Below are positions 28,733-37,736 of a stretch of 64,000 bases of DNA, piece after piece (position 1 is the first letter of the stretch; each line of letters starts with the position of its first letter). Under the pieces are notes generated by a model that had not been told where the DNA came from, did not search any database, and saw nothing but the letters and a program-made list of their open reading frames with translations. Origin of the DNA: an uncultured Sphingomonadaceae bacterium (GTDB lineage: Bacteria; Pseudomonadota; Alphaproteobacteria; Sphingomonadales; Sphingomonadaceae); contig CANMBD010000001.1 in the NCBI GenBank assembly GCA_947495985.1, positions 372,001-436,000 on the forward strand. Direction: 5' to 3'. The translations under genes and the position numbers were made by a program.

Positions 28733-29895
28733 CGTTCTGGCTGAGGAGCGGAAGCCTTTTGCCACTCCAGCAACATATTATAGGCCACGGCGCTGGCTGG
28801 ACCGTCACCCGTCAGGGCAACGGCGGCATATTGGAGTGATGCGGGGTCGATCATTACGAAAGCTTTTATCCCCGGCATTCCGCCTGCGTGGCCAATCCAG
28901 ATAGCCGGTTCACCGTCAGGCCCTGGTGCTCGCATGGCCATGACGCCGAGCCCGTAAAACATGTTCTTGTCAAACATAGGGTAGAGGGTCGAAAACATTA
29001 CATCGCGCGTGTCAGGGCTAACCAGATCCCCATTTAGAAATGCACGCCAGAAAAGAACCATGTCTGAAGATGTTGCAGCCATTGGTCCGGCTGCGCCGGG
29101 CGTACGGATATTAGACTTTTTGTCGCCACTTGGTCGAGGTTTTGCAACATCCGATAAACTATCACCTATCGTGACCATATAGCTGTTTTTAAGGCCAATT
29201 TTATCGATGATCTGGTTCTGAATAACCTGCGATAACGGTTGTCCATAAACCTGTTCGGCAATTTCACCGAGAAACAGATAGCCGGTGTTGGAGTAACGCC
29301 AATATCGCCCCGGACAGAAAAGTGAACCGTGTTTTTTGAGGATCCTGATATTGTCTTTCAGGCTGAGCGCTGCTGGCTGGTTTTTGGCGGCGTCCTGATC
29401 TTCATTTGCGCTGTAAAGGCCGGAGGTGTGATTGAGCAGCATTCTGACGGTGATCAAGTCACCATTGGGCACGTCATCAATCCAGTTAGACAGTTTATCA
29501 TCCAGCGACAGACGGCCATTTTCGACCAACTGCATAATAACTATGGCAGTAAAGCTCTTGCCAACACTTGCCCAATAATGGAGTTTCTCGGAGCCTTGCA
29601 AACCTTGTGTTTTGGTCCAGATAGAGCCGGTTTGATTGGCCATGGCAACAGTCAAGCTGGTTGCTTTGGACTTTGTCAGCATGTCCGTGAACAGAGCCGC
29701 AAAAGCGTCTTGGTCCGTTGGCGATTGACTTGGAGATGCTGCGACCATGGTGGGTATCGCCACCGAAATCGGCGCTGGGCCGACATATTTCATTTCGGCG
29801 GAGCATTTTTCTGGTTTTTTAGCAAGAACCTGAATGGGCAGGGCTACTAATGCGGCGGTTAGAACAAGGCGAGAAACAGCTTTGAAAGCAATCAT
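28729..29895 (-). CDS. Exported class C beta-lactamase-fold serine hydrolase
   Basis: 388 residues with a signal peptide (RLVLTAALVALPIQVLAKK). The catalytic SxxK is SVGK in HYWASVGKSF, the YxN is YSN in WRYSNTGYLFLGEI, and HAGGMPG provides the third motif. The family covers esterases, D-aminopeptidases and carboxypeptidases; antibiotic resistance is not implied. It acts in the periplasm or envelope. No clear operon partner. Confidence 0.86.
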   Translation of the reverse strand: MIAFKAVSRLVLTAALVALPIQVLAKKPEKCSAEMKYVGPAPISVAIPTMVAASPSQSPTDQDAFAALFTDMLTKSKATSLTVAMANQTGSIWTKTQGLQGSEKLHYWASVGKSFTAIVIMQLVENGRLSLDDKLSNWIDDVPNGDLITVRMLLNHTSGLYSANEDQDAAKNQPAALSLKDNIRILKKHGSLFCPGRYWRYSNTGYLFLGEIAEQVYGQPLSQVIQNQIIDKIGLKNSYMVTIGDSLSDVAKPRPSGDKKSNIRTPGAAGPMAATSSDMVLFWRAFLNGDLVSPDTRDVMFSTLYPMFDKNMFYGLGVMAMRAPGPDGEPAIWIGHAGGMPGIKAFVMIDPASLQYAAVALTGDGPASAVAYNMLLEWQKASAPQPER

Positions 29896-29976
29896 ATGAT
29901 TTTCTCTTGAAAAACGCGGGGCAGAATTGCTTTGATGCCTAATATGATTGGGCTGAAACCGGGATGAATGGTTTGG

Positions 29977-31131
29977 TTAAATTGCTTTCTCGTAAAGTGT
30001 ATAGACCCGATTGATCTTGGACTCGATGGCATCGGCAATTGCCACCATCCCCTTGTTGTCATCCAATATCCATCCGATTTCCCCGCGCGTCGCGCCATAG
30101 TTGGCAACAGCTTCCCGGCGGATATATTCGATCATCATAAATGCCATTTGACTGGCCATCCGACTGTTTTGCAAATCCTTTACGACACCCATTAGCGGTA
30201 CACGCATGGTCGGCGACGTAGGAGATTTAAGCCACCAAAGGAGTTTGGCCCAGTTGAACGGCAGCAAACTGCCTTTCATTTTTTTAATTTGGTCATTGAG
30301 ATCGGGTAGTGACATCATAAAAGCTACCGGTTTGCCTTCCAGCTCCGCAATCATGATCAGGTCTTCATATACAATCGGTTTCAATTTGACGCCAACATGG
30401 TCAATCTCATGATCTGTTAGCGGAACAAATCCCCAATTGTCCGACCAGGCATCATTGAGGATATTCATGATGATTTTGGCATCGCGGTCAAAATGTCTCT
30501 TATCGACTTTGCGCAATCTCAGCTTGTTGCTGCGTTCTCCGGATTTCACAATTCGTTCAATGAGCGGCGGGAAACCCTCTGTGATGGGTAAATCATAGGT
30601 GATCAGTTCTTTTACGCTCTTGTAACCGTCTGTCTCAATCCAGCCTTGATATTCTGCGTTATGATGCCCCATCATCACGGTCGGGCTATGATCATGCCCC
30701 GTGGTGAGCAGGCCGGGCTCGTCCCATACAGACAGGCTCATGGGGGCGATGATGCGATGCATCCCTTGTTCTTTCAGCCATTTCTCCGCCGCCTCGATCA
30801 ATGCTTTTGCCGCAGCTTCATTCTCTGCTTCCAGAAGACCCCAATTGCCGGTGCCGGGACCCAGGCCCTGTTCGACAGGCTGTTCCAAGGCCAGATGATC
30901 GATATGCGCGCTAATCCGGCCGACGATTTTCCCGTCGTCTTCGGCTAGGAAAAGCTGAACCGTCGCATGTTCAAAAAAGGGGTTTTTTTGGGGACTCAGG
31001 AGCGCGTAGGTTTCGGATTTTAACGGCGGTACCCAATGCGGATCATTTGCATTTAAACGATAGGCCAGTTCGACAAAGCTCTTGAGCTGGGCCTTGGTGG
31101 TAACGGGTTTTATGACTATATGCGACGACAC
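29977..31131 (-). CDS. cerS: Candidate bacterial ceramide synthase (GNAT-type N-acyltransferase)
   Basis: About 384 residues of the acyl-CoA N-acyltransferase superfamily, double GNAT size. Typical features are VELAYRLNANDPHWVPPL near the N-terminus, then LFLAEDDGKIVGRISAHID, RIIAPMSLSVWDEPGLL and the C-terminal EIGWILDDNKGM. The Caulobacter ceramide synthase belongs to this kind of protein and lies near spt. The clustering here with spt, acp and cerR supports the same role: N-acylating a sphingoid base. The start is uncertain; GTG codons at 31131, 31146 and 31167 are all possible, and I prefer the shortest because the family begins near IKPVTT. It is divergent from the desaturase gene. Confidence 0.65.
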   Translation of the reverse strand: MSSHIVIKPVTTKAQLKSFVELAYRLNANDPHWVPPLKSETYALLSPQKNPFFEHATVQLFLAEDDGKIVGRISAHIDHLALEQPVEQGLGPGTGNWGLLEAENEAAAKALIEAAEKWLKEQGMHRIIAPMSLSVWDEPGLLTTGHDHSPTVMMGHHNAEYQGWIETDGYKSVKELITYDLPITEGFPPLIERIVKSGERSNKLRLRKVDKRHFDRDAKIIMNILNDAWSDNWGFVPLTDHEIDHVGVKLKPIVYEDLIMIAELEGKPVAFMMSLPDLNDQIKKMKGSLLPFNWAKLLWWLKSPTSPTMRVPLMGVVKDLQNSRMASQMAFMMIEYIRREAVANYGATRGEIGWILDDNKGMVAIADAIESKINRVYTLYEKAI

Positions 31132-31134
31132 TGT

Positions 31135-31167
31135 AATTATTTGCACCTTTTGCGTGATAATTTGCAC
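31135..31167. repeat. Direct repeat at the 5' end of the ceramide synthase gene
   Basis: AATTATTTGCAC (31135-31146) and GATAATTTGCAC (31156-31167) match at 10 of 12 positions and are 21 bp apart, two helical turns. If translation starts at 31131 they lie just upstream of the start, which would suit a regulator site. If it starts at 31167 they are coding. Confidence 0.35.
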
Positions 31168-31321
31168 TTAGCTTTGCCATGCTGTGGCGTTATTCAGACT
31201 AGCATGTCAAGCGCTTGGACCTGTCTTGTCTGTGTTGAAGGTCAGAGCGAGAAACCATAGCAATGCCATCATCTCGCCATGATGTACTGCTGTAGGCATC
31301 ACATTACGAAGACAGGATATT

Positions 31322-32416
31322 ATGAAACATTCTCCCCCTCAGGCCACAAATGCAGCGAAAGCCCCGGCTTTTGATGACAATGAACTGATCCGCACTGCAG
31401 CGAAAGTCACGCGTGACCTTAACGCTGTTCGCCCTGTCATCTATTGGTCCGATTTGCTGGCTTCCACTATGATTGGCTATGCAGCCATGGTTGCCGCGAT
31501 CATGCTCGACAATATCGGTGTAGCGATACTGGCGGCTATTGTCTCGGTTCTGGCGCTCTATCGGGCTGGCAGCTTCATTCATGAACTGACCCATATCCGA
31601 CGTGGTGCGCTGCCAGGTTTCCGCTTTGCCTGGAATGCTCTGATAGGTGTTCCGCTATTGCTTCCGTCTTTCATGTACGAAGGAATCCATAATCTCCACC
31701 ACGCTCGCACACGCTATGGTACCGTCGAAGATCCTGAATATTTGCCGCTGGCCCTTATGAAACCTTACACTGTACCGTTGTTTGTGTTGGTATCGGCATT
31801 GGCTCCGGTTGGTCTGTTTGTTCGCTATGCGCTGCTGGCGCCGTTGTCTGCCGTGATTCCGCCACTTCGAAAACTGGTTGTTGAGCGTTATTCCGGACTG
31901 ATTATCAATCCGGAATTTCGTCGCCGTCCACCAGAAGGCGAGTTTAAAAAGCAATGGTATGCTCAGGAAATTGCGGCAAGCATTTGGGCTATCGCCCTAT
32001 TGACCGCCGTGGCTGTCGGATTTTTGCCATTGAGAGCATTTTTGATTGCTGTTGCGATTGCAGCGGGCTCGGTGGTGCTCAACCAGATTCGCACGCTGGT
32101 TGCTCATCTCTGGGAAAATGATGGCGAAGTCATGAGTGTTACTGAGCAATATCTCGACAGCGTGAATGTTCCGCCTCCGGGGTTTTTGCCAGCTTTGTGG
32201 GCACCGGTTGGCCTGCGCTATCATGCGTTACACCACTTGCTGCCGGGCGTTCCTTATCATGGGTTGGGTGAGGCACATCGACGTATTGCCGAAGCGTTGC
32301 CGAAAGGATCAACCTACTATCGGGCTAATCATGCCAGCCTATGGGGTCTGGTAATGGGTTTGGTACGGGGCAGTTCTGGCCACGCGGCGTCGAGTCAGTC
32401 AAACGCAGCCAGCTAA
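31322..32416 (+). CDS. Membrane fatty-acid-desaturase family protein in the sphingolipid locus
   Basis: 364 residues with the three histidine boxes of membrane di-iron desaturases/hydroxylases: HELTH (87-91), HNLHH (123-127) and HALHH (301-305). Four or more membrane helices separate them. Substrate is unknown from sequence. Its place between the ceramide synthase candidate and lptG suggests an acyl or sphingoid chain, since sphingomonad sphingolipids carry unsaturated and cyclopropane-containing bases. It shares a 190 bp divergent upstream region with the ceramide synthase gene and its stop lies 2 bp from that of the convergent lptG. Confidence 0.82.
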   Translation: MKHSPPQATNAAKAPAFDDNELIRTAAKVTRDLNAVRPVIYWSDLLASTMIGYAAMVAAIMLDNIGVAILAAIVSVLALYRAGSFIHELTHIRRGALPGFRFAWNALIGVPLLLPSFMYEGIHNLHHARTRYGTVEDPEYLPLALMKPYTVPLFVLVSALAPVGLFVRYALLAPLSAVIPPLRKLVVERYSGLIINPEFRRRPPEGEFKKQWYAQEIAASIWAIALLTAVAVGFLPLRAFLIAVAIAAGSVVLNQIRTLVAHLWENDGEVMSVTEQYLDSVNVPPPGFLPALWAPVGLRYHALHHLLPGVPYHGLGEAHRRIAEALPKGSTYYRANHASLWGLVMGLVRGSSGHAASSQSNAAS

Positions 32417-32418
32417 GC

Positions 32419-33507
32419 CTACTCTTCTGTTCGTATCAACACGGTTTCGCCGATCAGGAAGAATAGAATGAACGGCGCCCAGGCCGCCAATATCGGCGGG
32501 TAGGCGCCGATTGTGCCCATGGCGAGCGAGAAGTTATCCGCGACAAAATAGGTAAACCCAAGCGCCATACCAAGTACGGCGCGGACGAATAACTGCCCTG
32601 ACCGCGCTAGACCAAAAGCGGCCACTGCGCCAAGTAACGGCATCAATACCGCAGACAAGGGCCCTGAAATTTTGTGCCACAGACTAGCCTCTAGCGCCAT
32701 TGTTGGTCGTCCCGCCTCTTTCAATTCCGCGATGGCGGACCTCAACTGCGGGAAGGACAAGCCATCTGCTTTTACATCTGCCAGCGTGAACTGGTCAGGG
32801 CGCAAAGTGTCGCCGACTGTGATGCTGTCCCTTTTTTCCTCTGTGCCAGTCAGCACGTTAAACTGCGTCACCCCCGTCACGGTCCAGGATGATCCGGTGA
32901 ACCGTGCTTCGTCACCCTGCATCAGGCTGCGCAGGCCGCTGTCGGTCCGATTATATACAGTTATGTCTTCCAGAACCACATCCGTACCGCGGCCGGTCAC
33001 GGTCTTTGCGTTGACCAGATTGTCTCCGTCTTTGACCCAAACGTTGGTCCGGACATTGCTCGCGGCCGGAACTGGTCCATAATCAACCTTCTCCCAGGCT
33101 GAAAGCTTGGCTGTGGCTGGTGCCACAGCAATTTCGTTGAACAGAAAAGATATAATGGCGACGAACAGGCTCGTAATGATCAAGGGCGCCAAAATCTGAT
33201 GCGCGGAGAGTCCTCCAGCCTTCATCGAAATAACTTCGCTATTCTGGTTCAGCGTCGCGGCAGTTATGATAGTACCCAACAGCACTGCAAAGGGCAGAAA
33301 ACGCTGGATGAGCTGAGGTGCCCGCCATGTTACGTAAGTCCACAGTTCGCTCTGCCCATTTCCTTCCTGTGCAAGAATGCGCCCGCTTTCACCAAGTAGA
33401 TCCAGCGCCTGCAACACCAGCACCAAAAGCGCCAGCACGGCCAGGGTTCGCAACATCAGCATTTTTGCCATGTAGAGGGCGAGCGTTCGCGACGGGAAAA
33501 AATCCAT
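32419..33507 (-). CDS. lptG: LptG-type permease of an LPS/glycolipid exporter
   Basis: 362 residues. N-terminal helices contain LYMAKMLMLRTLAVLALL and then NSEVISMKAGGLSAHQILAP, the LptG coupling region. A periplasmic beta-jellyroll (about 130-250) and three C-terminal helices follow. With LptF and the LptB ATPase it extracts lipid from the inner membrane and feeds LptC. Sphingomonads use glycosphingolipids in place of LPS, so the cargo here may be a sphingolipid. It lies 39 bp after lptF on the same strand. Confidence 0.88.
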   Translation of the reverse strand: MDFFPSRTLALYMAKMLMLRTLAVLALLVLVLQALDLLGESGRILAQEGNGQSELWTYVTWRAPQLIQRFLPFAVLLGTIITAATLNQNSEVISMKAGGLSAHQILAPLIITSLFVAIISFLFNEIAVAPATAKLSAWEKVDYGPVPAASNVRTNVWVKDGDNLVNAKTVTGRGTDVVLEDITVYNRTDSGLRSLMQGDEARFTGSSWTVTGVTQFNVLTGTEEKRDSITVGDTLRPDQFTLADVKADGLSFPQLRSAIAELKEAGRPTMALEASLWHKISGPLSAVLMPLLGAVAAFGLARSGQLFVRAVLGMALGFTYFVADNFSLAMGTIGAYPPILAAWAPFILFFLIGETVLIRTEE

Positions 33508-33546
33508 GTCTATGCGTCTCCGTTCTTGCCGGTGAGGCCACTAAGT

Positions 33547-34758
33547 CTAATCCCGAACATCGGCGCGCTTTCGATTGAAATTGAGAATGCTTTTGAACAC
33601 ACCGCCAAATTTTGAAAAAGCCTTTTCCAGTGCAGCGATTGGCTGTCCGCCTGGGACATTCGCGACCATATGATACATCCAGATAATGAGCCCGCCGAAC
33701 AGTGCGAATGGAACCCACAGGGCGATAATGGGGTCAACAATGCCGAGCGCTCCCAAGTCCTCGCCATATTGGTTGACCTTGTGATAAGTCACAATCATGA
33801 CAATTGATATGAAGACACCAAGCGCGGAATTGGACCTTTTTGGTGGTATTGCCAGAGCCACAGCCAGTAGCGGCATCAACAACATCATGACCACCTCGAC
33901 CATACGGAAATGGAAATTTGCGCGGCTTTGATTGCGCTCGGACTCGGAGCGATCTTGATCGAGTCCCACTCTGACAAGCTCCGGAATTGTATATTCCAGG
34001 TCAGCACCGCCTCTCGATCGAAACGCCTCGATATCCGGAAGGTCGATAGGAAGATCATGGCTGCTAAAACTTAATATCCTCGGTTTTTCGTAAGTTGGCG
34101 CATCATGGATCAGCACGCCTTGAGACAAACGCAATATGATTGTGTCGGGATCATCCGTCGCCAGAAACTGGCCATTTTCGGCGGTGACAGAGACGATTTG
34201 ACCGGATTTGTTTTCAGCCCGGACAAACATACCGCTTAACTTGGTTCCGTTATCACGGCTTTCTTCGATCCGCATTGTCATTCTGGAGCCCAAATTGGTG
34301 AATTCGCCGACTTTTATCGACGCTCCCAGCGCGCCGGAGCGCAGTTCGAAGCGCAGTTCTTCGTAATAGTAGCGCGACAGTGGCTGGATGAACCCGACCA
34401 ATGCAAGATTCACCAGCATCAGTGACACTGCGAACATGTAAGGCACTTTCAAAAGGCGGGCATAACCCTGGCCAACCGCCCGAAAAACGTCCAGTTCGGA
34501 GCTTAGGGCGAGTTTTCGAAAGGCCAGCAGTATTCCCAGCAGCAGGCCGATAGGGATACCGAGTGAGAGATATTCGGGAATAAGGTTCGCCAGCATTCGC
34601 CAGACCACGCTGACCGGTCCGCCCTCTGCCGCGACAAAGTCAAATAGCCGCAGCATCTTTTCGAGTACGAGCAACATCGCCGCGATAACGAGCGTGCTAA
34701 ACAGCGGAACGGCAATCAAACGGGCTATGTAGCGATCAGTGGAACTGAGAAATTTCAA
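33547..34758 (-). CDS. lptF: LptF-type permease of an LPS/glycolipid exporter
   Basis: 403 residues starting TDRYIARLIAVPLFSTLVIA. It has the characteristic ELDVFRAVGQGYARLLKVPY coupling helix, a large periplasmic beta domain (about 110-290) and three terminal membrane helices (VVMMLLMPLLAVALAIPPKR). It pairs with LptG directly downstream. The 125 bp upstream separate it from the divergent DUF2141-kinase operon. Position inside the ceramide gene region is the notable point. Confidence 0.9.
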   Translation of the reverse strand: MKFLSSTDRYIARLIAVPLFSTLVIAAMLLVLEKMLRLFDFVAAEGGPVSVVWRMLANLIPEYLSLGIPIGLLLGILLAFRKLALSSELDVFRAVGQGYARLLKVPYMFAVSLMLVNLALVGFIQPLSRYYYEELRFELRSGALGASIKVGEFTNLGSRMTMRIEESRDNGTKLSGMFVRAENKSGQIVSVTAENGQFLATDDPDTIILRLSQGVLIHDAPTYEKPRILSFSSHDLPIDLPDIEAFRSRGGADLEYTIPELVRVGLDQDRSESERNQSRANFHFRMVEVVMMLLMPLLAVALAIPPKRSNSALGVFISIVMIVTYHKVNQYGEDLGALGIVDPIIALWVPFALFGGLIIWMYHMVANVPGGQPIAALEKAFSKFGGVFKSILNFNRKRADVRD

Positions 34759-34883
34759 CTTATCGTCGCCCTCTTACCATGTTTCTGCCGCAAATCATTT
34801 TCATAACCACATTTATATCAGGGGGTTGATTCTCTATCCGCAGCAGTTTGAACGCGGGTATAACGACTAGGAGTATTTTCGTC

Positions 34884-35366
34884 ATGTTGAAAATTGCAGC
34901 GTCTTTTGCGCTTTCAACCGCCCTTTTGGCTATGCCAGTTTCGGCAGCGACTGCCGGACAAAAAATTTCGAATGATCTGAGCAGATGTCAGGCCGGCAAT
35001 GGCCCTGCCGTCTTGGTGAATATAAGTGGCGTCAAGGCGGCATCCGGAAAAATCCGGGTGCAAAGCTATCGCGGGACCAAGGCAGAATGGCTGAAGAAAG
35101 GCGCCTGGATCAACCGGATTGAAGCGCCGGCAAAGAACAACAATATGACCTTTTGTGTGCCCGTCCCATCCAGTGGGATGTACGGCATTGCCGTGCGCCA
35201 TGACGTGAATGGCAATGGCAAGACCGACATTTCCAAAGATGGTGGCGGTATGTCGAACAATCCGAGCATCAGTATCTTTAACCTGGGCAAGCCCAGTTAT
35301 AAGAAGACCAAATTTGCGGTCGGTGACGAAGTGAAATCTATCAGTATCAAAATGAAATATCTGTGA
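34884..35366 (+). CDS. Exported DUF2141 protein
   Basis: 160 residues. A signal peptide (MLKIAASFALSTALLAMPVSA) is followed by the DUF2141 beta-sandwich: VLVNISGVKAASGKIRVQSYRG, YGIAVRHDVNGNGKTD (Ca-like DxNGNGK loop) and a C-terminal VGDEVKSISIKMKY. Function is unknown; many members are periplasmic. I set the start at the ATG at 34884, with AGGAG upstream, because it begins the signal peptide. The lipid kinase gene starts 35 bp later, so it leads a four-gene operon. Confidence 0.85.
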   Translation: MLKIAASFALSTALLAMPVSAATAGQKISNDLSRCQAGNGPAVLVNISGVKAASGKIRVQSYRGTKAEWLKKGAWINRIEAPAKNNNMTFCVPVPSSGMYGIAVRHDVNGNGKTDISKDGGGMSNNPSISIFNLGKPSYKKTKFAVGDEVKSISIKMKYL

Positions 35367-35401
35367 TGGGCAGATATTAAAGAGAAACAGGCAATCGAAT
35401 A

Positions 35402-36376
35402 ATGGCCAATGTAGCGCTACTTTCTAATCCAAATTCCACGGGTAACCGTGCGATATTGCCGGAAGTGCGCTCTTATTGCGTCAAAAACTGCGATGTTTTC
35501 CACTATGAGGTGGATGCTGTTGATGAGATCACCAAGGCGCTGCAGACCATTGCCAGAGTGAAACCCAAGGTTCTGGTGATTAACGGTGGTGACGGCACCG
35601 TGCAGGCCGCTCTTACAGAATTGTATCAGGGTGGACATTTTGGCGACAATCCGCCGCCAGTTGCCGTACTGCCTAATGGCAAAACCAACTTGATCGCTTT
35701 GGACCTTGGCGCAGAGGGTAATCCATTAAAGGCGCTGGAACGTATTGTCGAAATGGCAAAACATGATCTGCATGAGCATCTGGTCGACCGCGAACTGATT
35801 GCCTTGTCCGATGGCAACAAAGATAGCAAGGTCGTGCTTGGCATGTTCTTGGGCGGCGCTGGCCTGTCGGAGTTTATTCTTTATTGCCGTCACAAAATCT
35901 ATCCTCTGGGGCTGCCCAATGCGGCTTCCCATGTTTTGACGGTTTTTGCGGCGCTGGCCTCGGTTCTATTTGGAATAAGAGCAAAGTTTCTGCCGAACCG
36001 GCCCTCGCCGATCAGTATTTCCCTGATCAAAAAGGGGCAATATCAAGGCAATTTTGCAATTCTGATCGTTACAACACTGGAAAAACTATTGTTGATGCGC
36101 CGTTTTACGCGTTCGCGGAGCAAACGCGGACGCCTGCAATTCATGGCGATCGACCAGAAACCGATGGTGCTGGTCCGTTTCATCCTGTCTGTGTTATTTG
36201 GCCGGCTCGGTAAAACCGTGCAAAAAGGTATTCATCTCGAGCAGGGTGACATGATCCGGATTGAGGGTAAGAATAGCAATGTTGTTATGGATGGCGAACT
36301 TTTCCGCGCAAAGGAAGGCCAGCCGATTGTTTTGAAATCAACGAAGCCGGTATCTTTCCTTCGCCTCGCTGCTTAG
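35402..36376 (+). CDS. Diacylglycerol-kinase-family lipid kinase, candidate ceramide kinase
   Basis: 324 residues. The catalytic glycine-rich motif is NGGDGTVQAAL (GGDGT at 62-66), followed by VAVLPNGKTNLIALDLG where most DAG kinases have PxGTxNDFAR. The C-terminal beta domain has MVMDGELF-type sequence (NVVMDGELFRAKEG). The Caulobacter ceramide kinase CpgB belongs to the same fold family and is encoded in the sphingolipid locus, so a ceramide or sphingoid substrate is plausible here. The non-standard substrate loop hints at a substrate other than DAG. A Tam41-like gene follows 15 bp downstream. Confidence 0.68.
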   Translation: MANVALLSNPNSTGNRAILPEVRSYCVKNCDVFHYEVDAVDEITKALQTIARVKPKVLVINGGDGTVQAALTELYQGGHFGDNPPPVAVLPNGKTNLIALDLGAEGNPLKALERIVEMAKHDLHEHLVDRELIALSDGNKDSKVVLGMFLGGAGLSEFILYCRHKIYPLGLPNAASHVLTVFAALASVLFGIRAKFLPNRPSPISISLIKKGQYQGNFAILIVTTLEKLLLMRRFTRSRSKRGRLQFMAIDQKPMVLVRFILSVLFGRLGKTVQKGIHLEQGDMIRIEGKNSNVVMDGELFRAKEGQPIVLKSTKPVSFLRLAA

Positions 36377-36391
36377 GCTATCATCCGCCGG

Positions 36392-37294
36392 GTGAATCAT
36401 CTGAAACCCCTTGTAGAAGAGGAGCTGGCAGAGCCGGTTGATCCTCGTGTATCTGCTTTCGCAGAGGCGGTCGCTGCGCAATATGGCGATGCGTCCCGTG
36501 CGGTTCTCTTTTATGGTTCTTGTCTGAGAACAACCGAGCTCGAAGGACAGATGCTGGATTTCTATCTGATCGTGTCCAGTTATGAAGCAGCCTATGGGAA
36601 AAGCTGGCTGGTGCGCGCAAACGAGCTGCTGCCGCCGAATGTGTTTCCGGCCGAGCATGACGGACTGGTCGCCAAAATTGCGGTGCTGAGCGAAGAGGAT
36701 TTTCACAAGTTAAATGGACTAGAGGCCAGCGCAGTGAGTGTATGGGCGCGCTTTGCGCAGCCGTCACGTCTGGTCTGGTGTGCCGACGACGCGGCGCGTG
36801 AAAAAGTGGCGGCGGCGATTGCCTGTGCGCCCGTGACCCTGTTTGAGCTCACCTTGCCGGTGCTGGGAATTCAGCCGCAGGCGCCCATACTGGTCTGGCA
36901 TCGGGGTTTCGAACTGACTTATGGGGCAGAGTTACGAGCCGAACGGGCCAATCGCCCTGGCTCCGTCGTTGATGCTGATCCCGAGCGCTATCAACGATTT
37001 GGTCTCGCCACGATGGTAACCCTGCAAGATCAGGATCCATCTGAATCTGGCGAGATGTCGACCGCAGAAGCGGAGAAACGTTGGAAGGCGTTGCGCCGCA
37101 ATGGCAAGCTGCTCACCCTCGCGCGGCTGGCAAAAGCGTCTGGAACCTATGCTGGCGGGATTGATTATCTTGCGTGGAAGATCAACCGTCATGCTGGTAC
37201 CGACTATGTGATCAAGCCATGGCAACGCAAATGGCCGATACTGGGCGCGCTTACCATGTTGCCAAGATTAATTGCCGGTGGAGCGATTAAATAG
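36392..37294 (+). CDS. Tam41-like nucleotidyltransferase-fold protein
   Basis: 300 residues from a GTG at 36392. The N-terminal part contains VLFYGSCLRTTELEG (YGSC at 41-44) and LDFYLIV (55-61), resembling the GS...LDFI nucleotidyltransferase motif of Tam41, the CDP-diacylglycerol synthase of mitochondria and some bacteria. The second acidic residue of the usual DxD is Tyr. The C-terminal half (after about 230) is basic with a last amphipathic segment (WPILGALTMLPRLIAGG) that could touch membranes. Paired with a lipid kinase, it may transfer a nucleotide to a phosphorylated lipid; this is inference. Confidence 0.5.
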   Translation: MNHLKPLVEEELAEPVDPRVSAFAEAVAAQYGDASRAVLFYGSCLRTTELEGQMLDFYLIVSSYEAAYGKSWLVRANELLPPNVFPAEHDGLVAKIAVLSEEDFHKLNGLEASAVSVWARFAQPSRLVWCADDAAREKVAAAIACAPVTLFELTLPVLGIQPQAPILVWHRGFELTYGAELRAERANRPGSVVDADPERYQRFGLATMVTLQDQDPSESGEMSTAEAEKRWKALRRNGKLLTLARLAKASGTYAGGIDYLAWKINRHAGTDYVIKPWQRKWPILGALTMLPRLIAGGAIK

Positions 37295-37331
37295 GGTAGA
37301 ATGTGCGCCTGCATTTCAGGGAGGCGCTACT

Positions 37332-37727
37332 ATGGCTGACAAACTAACCGATAACCCGATACATCTGGGACTAGGTGCAACAGCATTTTCCGAACCCCGT
37401 TTTACTGGCGATCCGGCTTGGTATCAGGCCTATGGTGAACGTCATGCCGATGATGGCGCAGAGGGACGCCTTGTGTCGCTGCACCATTTTACCGAACCGT
37501 GGACGGTATGGGAAATGCATCCCGTCGGTGCCGAAGTTGTCATGTGTATTAAAGGTGAAATGTCCCTCATTCAGCAAATGGAAGATGGGTCAGTGCGACA
37601 AATCGCGCTCGGGGAGGGCGAATATGCGATCAATCCCCCCGGCGTCTGGCACACGGCAGACGTGGAAGGAGAAGCAACCGCACTCTTCATTACGGCAGGG
37701 CAGGGCACCGAAAATCGCGATCGTTAA
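37332..37727 (+). CDS. Cupin-domain protein
   Basis: 131 residues, a single small cupin barrel. Motif one is visible around WEMHPVGAEVVMCIKGEMSLIQQ and motif two around GEYAINPPGVWHTADVEG. GGAGG lies 8 bases upstream of the ATG at 37332, better than in-frame codons further upstream. Function unknown: such cupins can be isomerases, oxygenases or sensors. It is the last gene of the DUF2141-kinase-nucleotidyltransferase operon and converges on the enoyl-CoA hydratase gene (9 bp gap). Confidence 0.75.
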   Translation: MADKLTDNPIHLGLGATAFSEPRFTGDPAWYQAYGERHADDGAEGRLVSLHHFTEPWTVWEMHPVGAEVVMCIKGEMSLIQQMEDGSVRQIALGEGEYAINPPGVWHTADVEGEATALFITAGQGTENRDR

Positions 37728-37736
37728 GCGATCGAT

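Noticed and set aside
28729..29895. Antibiotic-resistance beta-lactamase
   Set aside because: The SxxK/YxN/HxG motifs fit the whole serine hydrolase superfamily; nothing points to a true AmpC enzyme or an AmpR regulator.
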